This document shows positions 24,694-29,066 of a stretch of DNA of 29,066 nt, in pieces. Each line of letters starts with the position of its first letter. Positions within the stretch are counted from its first letter, which is position 1. The notes beneath the pieces are model-generated. The model saw only the letters and a list, made by a program, of their open reading frames with translations, did not search any database and was not told the DNA's origin. The DNA is from B18-G4 sp003648575 (GTDB lineage: Bacteria > Bacteroidota > Bacteroidia > Bacteroidales > B18-G4). Position numbers and translations under genes: made by a program. The stretch spans positions 1 to 29,066 of the forward strand of contig JAOZTN010000033.1 in NCBI GenBank assembly GCA_029942245.1, read 5' to 3'.

Positions 24694-25914
24694 ATGGAAA
24701 ATGGAAACCAGGGGTTCTCAAACTTCTCGGCCGCGGAACATTTGCTTCCGAAGGAAGAGATGCTGGAGGTAATCCAGAGCAGGAAGAACCTTATCATCGG
24801 TATACCGAAAGAGACCACCTCTCAGGAAAACCGCATCCCCTTAACACCGGAGTCCGTTGCCTTTCTATGCGGTCACGGGCACAAGGTGATGATAGAAGCA
24901 GGAGCAGGAGAAGCTGCCCACTTTAGCGACCATGATTATAGCGAAGCCGGTGCAGAGATCGTTTACAGCCCTGATGAGGTATTTAAGGCGCGTATTGTGC
25001 TTAAGGTCGCCCCTCCCACGAATGAAGAGATCCAATTATGCTCTCCGGGCAATGCCCTCATCTCAGCCCTGAATGTAAATGGCAGGGATAAAAGTTATTT
25101 TAAAAATATCAGCAGTAAAAAGCTGACCGCACTCGCTTTTGAGCTCATCCGCGACAAGGAAGGCTCGTATCCTGTAGTACGTTCTATGAGCGAGATCGTA
25201 GGAAATACCTCTATCGTGATTGGTGCCCGCTACCTCAGCCACCCCGAATATGGGCGTGGCGTGATGCTGGGTGGTTTCCCGGGGATCGCACCCACAGAGG
25301 TGGTCATACTGGGAGCAGGAACTGTTGGGGAAAGTGCCGCACGTATCGCCCTCGGCATGGGAGCACTGGTAAAAGTTTTCGATGGCTCCATCTCCAAGCT
25401 CAGAAGAATACAAAAGCATCTCAACAACCGTATCTACACATCGATATTGCAGCCCAGGGTACTAAGAGAAGCACTCGCCACCGCCGATATTGTCATTGGG
25501 GCCATCCGCTCCGCGGAAGGAAAAACACCATGCATTATCAGCAAGGATATGGTAAAGCGCATGAAGTCGGGTTCGGTGATCATCGATGTAAGCATAGACC
25601 AGGGTGGATGTTTTGAATCGTCCCGGGTTACGAACCACAAGGAACCGGTATTTAAGGAGTACGACGTAACCCATTATTGCGTTCCGAACATTGCCGCCAG
25701 TGTACCCTTTACGGCATCCCATGCGTTGAGCAACTTCTTTACTCCGATGCTCATGAAGATCGGAAAAGCAGGCGGGCTGAGCCAGCTCCTGAAAACAGAC
25801 TACCCCATCAGTAAGGGTGTGTATATTTTCAACGGAGCCATAACGAATAAATATATCAGTGAGTACTTCGACCTTCCCTTCAGGGATATCGAACTGCTGA
25901 TCTCAGCCATGTAA
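24694..25914 (+). CDS. Alanine dehydrogenase / PNT-family protein
   Basis: 406 residues. After a roughly 32-residue leader, the AlaDh/PNT N-terminal domain begins (IGIPKETTSQENRIPLTPESV, with the conserved Arg). The NAD-binding Rossmann part has VVILGAGTVGESAARIALGMGA and VDVS-like strands (VIIDVSIDQGGCFE). Alanine dehydrogenases reversibly deaminate alanine to pyruvate with NAD. The segment that carries the catalytic Lys and His in classical Ald (KVKEP and TYLHLA) here reads KVAPPTNEEI and ISALNVNGRD. The first resembles the transhydrogenase alpha subunit and the second has Asn in place of His. The family name is therefore safe but the reaction is not. It lies 4 bp after tsaE and 11 bp before aroB. 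Confidence 0.88.
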   Translation: MENGNQGFSNFSAAEHLLPKEEMLEVIQSRKNLIIGIPKETTSQENRIPLTPESVAFLCGHGHKVMIEAGAGEAAHFSDHDYSEAGAEIVYSPDEVFKARIVLKVAPPTNEEIQLCSPGNALISALNVNGRDKSYFKNISSKKLTALAFELIRDKEGSYPVVRSMSEIVGNTSIVIGARYLSHPEYGRGVMLGGFPGIAPTEVVILGAGTVGESAARIALGMGALVKVFDGSISKLRRIQKHLNNRIYTSILQPRVLREALATADIVIGAIRSAEGKTPCIISKDMVKRMKSGSVIIDVSIDQGGCFESSRVTNHKEPVFKEYDVTHYCVPNIAASVPFTASHALSNFFTPMLMKIGKAGGLSQLLKTDYPISKGVYIFNGAITNKYISEYFDLPFRDIELLISAM

Positions 25915-25925
25915 TCCCTATCCGG

Positions 25926-26981
25926 ATGCAAGCTTCAGACAATATTATTTTTGCCGGCCCAGTCGAACTCGAACAGCTCGTCCACAAGTACATAGGTGAG
26001 ACGGAAAAGAACCTCATACTTTGCGACACGAATACCGCCAGCTATTGTTTACCCATCATTAAAAGCTACCTGCCGGAAATTAATGATGATCAGCTTATCA
26101 TCATCGATGCCGGAGACGAGGAAAAGAACATCACAAGCCTGCACCATATCTGGAGCAAGATGCAATTCCATGGTGTCGACCGCAGCAATATACTTATCAA
26201 CCTCGGCGGTGGCATGATCACCGATATCGGAGGCTTTGCCGCCTCGACATACAAGCGGGGAATCCCTTTCGTAAATATCCCAACCAGCCTGCTTGGCATG
26301 GTGGATGCTGCCATAGGTGGTAAAACTGCCATCAACCTGAGCAAAATAAAAAACCAGGTAGGTTCATTCAGGCATGCTGAAGCAGTCATCATATATCCCC
26401 CTTTCCTGGATACGCTGCCGGATGAGGAAAAACGCTCCGGTTATGCGGAACTTGTTAAGACTGCCCTGGTATTCAATAAATCGCTTTTTCAGCAACTGAT
26501 GAAAATAGATTCCCTGGATTTCATTGATGATGAAGTTATCAGAATGGCAGCCAGCCTGAAACAGGGCGTGACGCAAAAGGATTTCCTCGACCGTGCAGAG
26601 CGGCAATGCCTGAACTTTGGTCACAGCATCGGCCATGCACTGGAAGCCTTATATTTCAGCCATGGAAAAGAACTGAGCCATGGGTATGCTGTGGCATCCG
26701 GCATCTTATGTGAAGCCTATATTTCTACCAGGGTCACCAAACTTCCCATGAAGGATTTTGAGGATATTCAAAAGCATATCCTCGATGGCTTTCCAACGGT
26801 AGCATTCAGCGTGGACGACATTCATGATATCCTGGCTTTGATCAGACATGACAAAAAGAATTTCGATGGTGACATCCGCATGTCGCTACTCAGTAATATC
26901 GGGCATTGCAAGCAAGCTATACCCATACCGCCGGACCTCATAGAAGAGAGCCTCATGTATTACATCAAGCATACAACATAA
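25926..26981 (+). CDS. aroB: 3-dehydroquinate synthase
   Basis: 351 residues, usual length. AroB converts DAHP to 3-dehydroquinate with NAD and a divalent metal, the second step of the shikimate pathway, in the cytosol. The signatures are IINLGGG-type ILINLGGGMITDIGGFAAST, FVNIPTSLLGMVDAAIGGKT and the metal ligands in LNFGHSIGHALEAL and SHGYAVASGI. The last residues end 3 bp before aroA, so the two shikimate genes are co-transcribed. Confidence 0.96.
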   Translation: MQASDNIIFAGPVELEQLVHKYIGETEKNLILCDTNTASYCLPIIKSYLPEINDDQLIIIDAGDEEKNITSLHHIWSKMQFHGVDRSNILINLGGGMITDIGGFAASTYKRGIPFVNIPTSLLGMVDAAIGGKTAINLSKIKNQVGSFRHAEAVIIYPPFLDTLPDEEKRSGYAELVKTALVFNKSLFQQLMKIDSLDFIDDEVIRMAASLKQGVTQKDFLDRAERQCLNFGHSIGHALEALYFSHGKELSHGYAVASGILCEAYISTRVTKLPMKDFEDIQKHILDGFPTVAFSVDDIHDILALIRHDKKNFDGDIRMSLLSNIGHCKQAIPIPPDLIEESLMYYIKHTT

Positions 26982-26984
26982 AAG

Positions 26985-28208
26985 ATGTCTTCAGTCAGGA
27001 TCATAGCTAAAACCGAGCACGTCAAAGGGAAGATCAATCTGCCCTTGTCGAAGAGCATCAGCAACCGTGCTTTGATGATCTCTGCCATCAGCGGAGGTAA
27101 AGTCAAGCCAGGAGAATTATCAGAGGCAGATGATAGCGTATTGCTTCAACAGCTGCTGAAGCAGATCAAAGAGGCAAAAGACCCAAATCTCAACACCCGG
27201 AATGCAGGAACTGTGTATCGCTTTCTAACGGCTTATTTAGCCGTCACCTCCGGTCAATGGATCCTCGACGGGGATGAGCGCATGAGGCAGCGACCTGTAC
27301 AACCTTTAGTGGATGCATTGCATGATCTGGGCGCTGAGATCACCTACCTGGGTGAAGATGGCTTTCCTCCCTTACAGATCACCGGCAAAACGCTGAATGG
27401 AGGGAAAGTATTTATGCAGGCCGGCTATAGCAGTCAACATATTTCAGCCCTAATGATGGTTGCCCCTTTATTCAAGGAGGGGCTGAGTATAGGTATATTG
27501 AAACAAGCTGTATCCGTACCATACATTGAGATGACTGCTTCTATGATGACGTCTGCGGGTGCAGAAGTAGAAATGGAACTACCTTATATCAGGATTTCCG
27601 GGAATTATAAAGCTGCTACGCTCCCTTTTGAATACGATTGGTCCGCTGCAGCATTCTGGTATGAATTGCTGGCCCTCTCCAAAGGTGGAGAGCTACTGCT
27701 TAAGGGCTTAAAGGAGGAATCGCTACAAGGTGATCGTGTGCTTGAATCGTATTTTGTGTCGCTCGGTGTTGAAACCGATTTTAACGATGAGGGTGCCCTG
27801 ATAAGGAAAGGATTTTTTATAAATCAACACGCAAACTTTCAGCTGTCGGATTATCCTGACCTTGTTCCGGTATGTGCTGTAACGGCCGCCGGAAAAGGCT
27901 TTGATGGAATGTTTATAGGTGTTGCCGGTCTGAAGTATAAAGAAACAGATCGTTTGCAAGCCCTGGCACAGGAACTCGGCAAGGCCGGGATCACATGTAC
28001 CGTCAGTGAGGATGAGATCATCTTCAAGGCACAAAGGATGGAGATCAGCGAGCCATTCGAAACATATAATGACCACCGCATGGCCATGGCCTTCGCTCCT
28101 CTTGCCATCCTGGGGCAGCCGGTAACAGTCAATAATCCTGAGGTGGTAAGTAAATCCTATCCCGGCTTCTGGGAAGAGCTCTCGAAAATTTTGGATGTTG
28201 AGTTTTAA
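26985..28208 (+). CDS. aroA: 3-phosphoshikimate 1-carboxyvinyltransferase (EPSP synthase)
   Basis: 407 residues, about 20 shorter than the E. coli enzyme, with the loss near the first domain (ISGGKVKPGELSEADDSVLL). It joins shikimate-3-phosphate and phosphoenolpyruvate. Conserved pieces are LPLSKSISNRALM with the PEP-binding Lys, NAGTVYRFLTAYLAV, DGDERMRQRPVQPLVDAL, SSQHISALMM, YPDLVPVCAV with the catalytic Asp region, LKYKETDRLQAL with Glu, and YNDHRMAMAFAP. In the usual NAGTAMR segment the residues read NAGTVYR, so inhibitor sensitivity cannot be predicted from this alone. Last gene of the porX-aroA run; the sequence beyond it shows only an AT-rich stretch. Confidence 0.95.
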   Translation: MSSVRIIAKTEHVKGKINLPLSKSISNRALMISAISGGKVKPGELSEADDSVLLQQLLKQIKEAKDPNLNTRNAGTVYRFLTAYLAVTSGQWILDGDERMRQRPVQPLVDALHDLGAEITYLGEDGFPPLQITGKTLNGGKVFMQAGYSSQHISALMMVAPLFKEGLSIGILKQAVSVPYIEMTASMMTSAGAEVEMELPYIRISGNYKAATLPFEYDWSAAAFWYELLALSKGGELLLKGLKEESLQGDRVLESYFVSLGVETDFNDEGALIRKGFFINQHANFQLSDYPDLVPVCAVTAAGKGFDGMFIGVAGLKYKETDRLQALAQELGKAGITCTVSEDEIIFKAQRMEISEPFETYNDHRMAMAFAPLAILGQPVTVNNPEVVSKSYPGFWEELSKILDVEF

Positions 28209-28307
28209 ATTTTGAATTGAAATTTATGAGCGGGCTCCAACTGATATTATCCGCTGTTATGAGATACTAAACTGCAAGCCTACTGTTTTGTTAAGTATCT
28301 TTATCAC

Positions 28308-28323
28308 TTCATGAATTTCATGA
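28308..28323. promoter_or_regulatory. Repeated TTCATGA upstream of the last gene
   Basis: TTCATGAATTTCATGA lies 20 bp before the ATG at 28344. It contains TTCATGA twice, 9 bp apart; each TCATGA is a palindrome. Such a site could be an operator, but nothing shows that it is one. Confidence 0.2.
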
Positions 28324-28343
28324 TGTAATTAAAATCTAAGAAA

Positions 28344-29066
28344 ATGACAATACTGGTAGTAGGAGCAAGCGGAGCAAGTGGTATAAGATTAGTTCAGGAG
28401 TTGCTTAATCGTGAACAGCATGTCAAGATAATTGTGCGATCACCTGAAAAACTACCTGAAACAATTAAGAATCATGAGCATTTGTCTGTGATTTCTGCAA
28501 GTGTCCTGGAATTATCCGACGAAGAGATGCAACAACATGTTGCCGGTTGTACCGCATTGGCTTCCTGCCTGGGTCATAACATTACGTTTAAGGGACTTTT
28601 TGGCAAACCACGACGGCTTGTAACTGATGCGACCCGTCGCTTATGTAGTGCTATCAAAGCAAATAAATCTGAGGCGTCGACTAAATATGTTCTCATGAAT
28701 ACGGTTGCCAACCGCAATCGCGATCTCAATGAATCAATTCCTTTTGCCCAGAAATGCATGATATTCTTGCTTCGACTCCTGCTTCCTCCGCACCCTGACA
28801 ATGAAAAGGCTGCAGAATACCTGAGAACCGTCATTGGTCAAAAAGATAATGCGATCGAATGGGTTGCGGTCAGGCCGTCAGCATTAATTGACGAGGAAAC
28901 TGTATCCGAAATCGAAGTTTATCCATCCCCGACGCGGAGTATCCTGAAGGATGGCCAGATCAGTCGAATAAATGTTGGCTACTTTATGGCAGACCTTATC
29001 ACGGATAATGATATTTGGAAGCAGTGGAAGGGACAGATGCCTGCAATCTATAACAAAGGAACAGCA
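28344..29066 (+). CDS. NAD(P)-binding Rossmann-fold protein, truncated by window edge
   Basis: 241 codons are open from the ATG at 28344 to the end of the window, with no stop, so the gene continues. The start MTILVVGASGASGIRLVQELLNREQHVKIIVRSPEKLP is the dinucleotide-binding beta-alpha-beta of the NAD(P)H-binding/NmrA-like atypical SDR group. ALASCLGHN, YVLMNTVANRNRD and WVAVRPSALID follow in the order of that fold. The classical YxxxK catalytic pair is not obvious. Function could be a reductase or an epimerase-like regulator. It is separated from aroA by 135 bp and probably has its own promoter. Confidence 0.85.
   Translation, partial: MTILVVGASGASGIRLVQELLNREQHVKIIVRSPEKLPETIKNHEHLSVISASVLELSDEEMQQHVAGCTALASCLGHNITFKGLFGKPRRLVTDATRRLCSAIKANKSEASTKYVLMNTVANRNRDLNESIPFAQKCMIFLLRLLLPPHPDNEKAAEYLRTVIGQKDNAIEWVAVRPSALIDEETVSEIEVYPSPTRSILKDGQISRINVGYFMADLITDNDIWKQWKGQMPAIYNKGTA

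Noticed and set aside
28201..28230. AT-rich TTTTAAATTTTGAATTGAAATTT after aroA as another octamer tract
   Set aside because: The period is not regular enough to separate it from ordinary AT-rich intergenic sequence.
14287..28256. 13-bp match ATATTATCCGCTG at 14287-14299 and 28244-28256
   Set aside because: A few matches of this length are expected by chance in a window of this size, and no further similarity extends from either site.

Overview
The window looks like a chromosomal segment of an uncultured Bacteroidota, most likely Bacteroidales. The signs are a PorX-type regulator and a protein with a type IX secretion (T9SS) C-terminal signal, a fused LpxC-FabZ, a DUF6427-type membrane protein next to purD and rnhB, and promoter boxes of the Bacteroidota TTG/TAnnTTTG type. 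No tRNA, rRNA, CRISPR array, transposase or integrase was found.

Layout. (1) 1-7591, mostly minus strand: a secreted protein of unknown function, a membrane-anchored DUF3352-like/beta-propeller protein, rnhB, a DUF6427 membrane protein, purD and a GT4 glycosyltransferase. (2) 7592-13076, plus strand: a small polysaccharide assembly set made of a Wzx-type flippase, an unusual double-length Wzz and a Wzy/WaaL-type polymerase/ligase. A compact divergent promoter with an inverted repeat separates it from the glycosyltransferase. (3) 13077-14536: an AT-rich MtfA-like metallopeptidase with a C-terminal SEC-C zinc motif, bracketed by two direct copies of a 137-162 bp repeat. (4) 14537-22574, minus strand: the lipid A entry block (HD phosphohydrolase, lpxD, lpxC-fabZ, lpxA, efp, second lpxD). 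It is interrupted by an opposite-strand T9SS-exported protein gene with related octamer repeats on both sides. (5) 22707-28208, plus strand: a tight run of porX, tsaE, an Ald/PNT-family dehydrogenase, aroB and aroA. (6) 28344 to the end: a truncated NAD(P)-binding Rossmann protein.

The main theme is the cell envelope: lipid A acylation, O-antigen/exopolysaccharide assembly and T9SS regulation, with housekeeping genes (EF-P, TsaE, purine, shikimate pathway, RNase HII) in between.

The most unusual features are: a single-ORF tandem Wzz fusion; degenerate 7-bp and 8-bp tandem repeats at six places, two of them inside the coding sequence of the T9SS protein; and the repeat-bracketed MtfA/SEC-C gene. 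I did not find a complete new defence or mobile system. The candidates for something undescribed are the heptamer/octamer repeat family and the repeat-flanked cassette.
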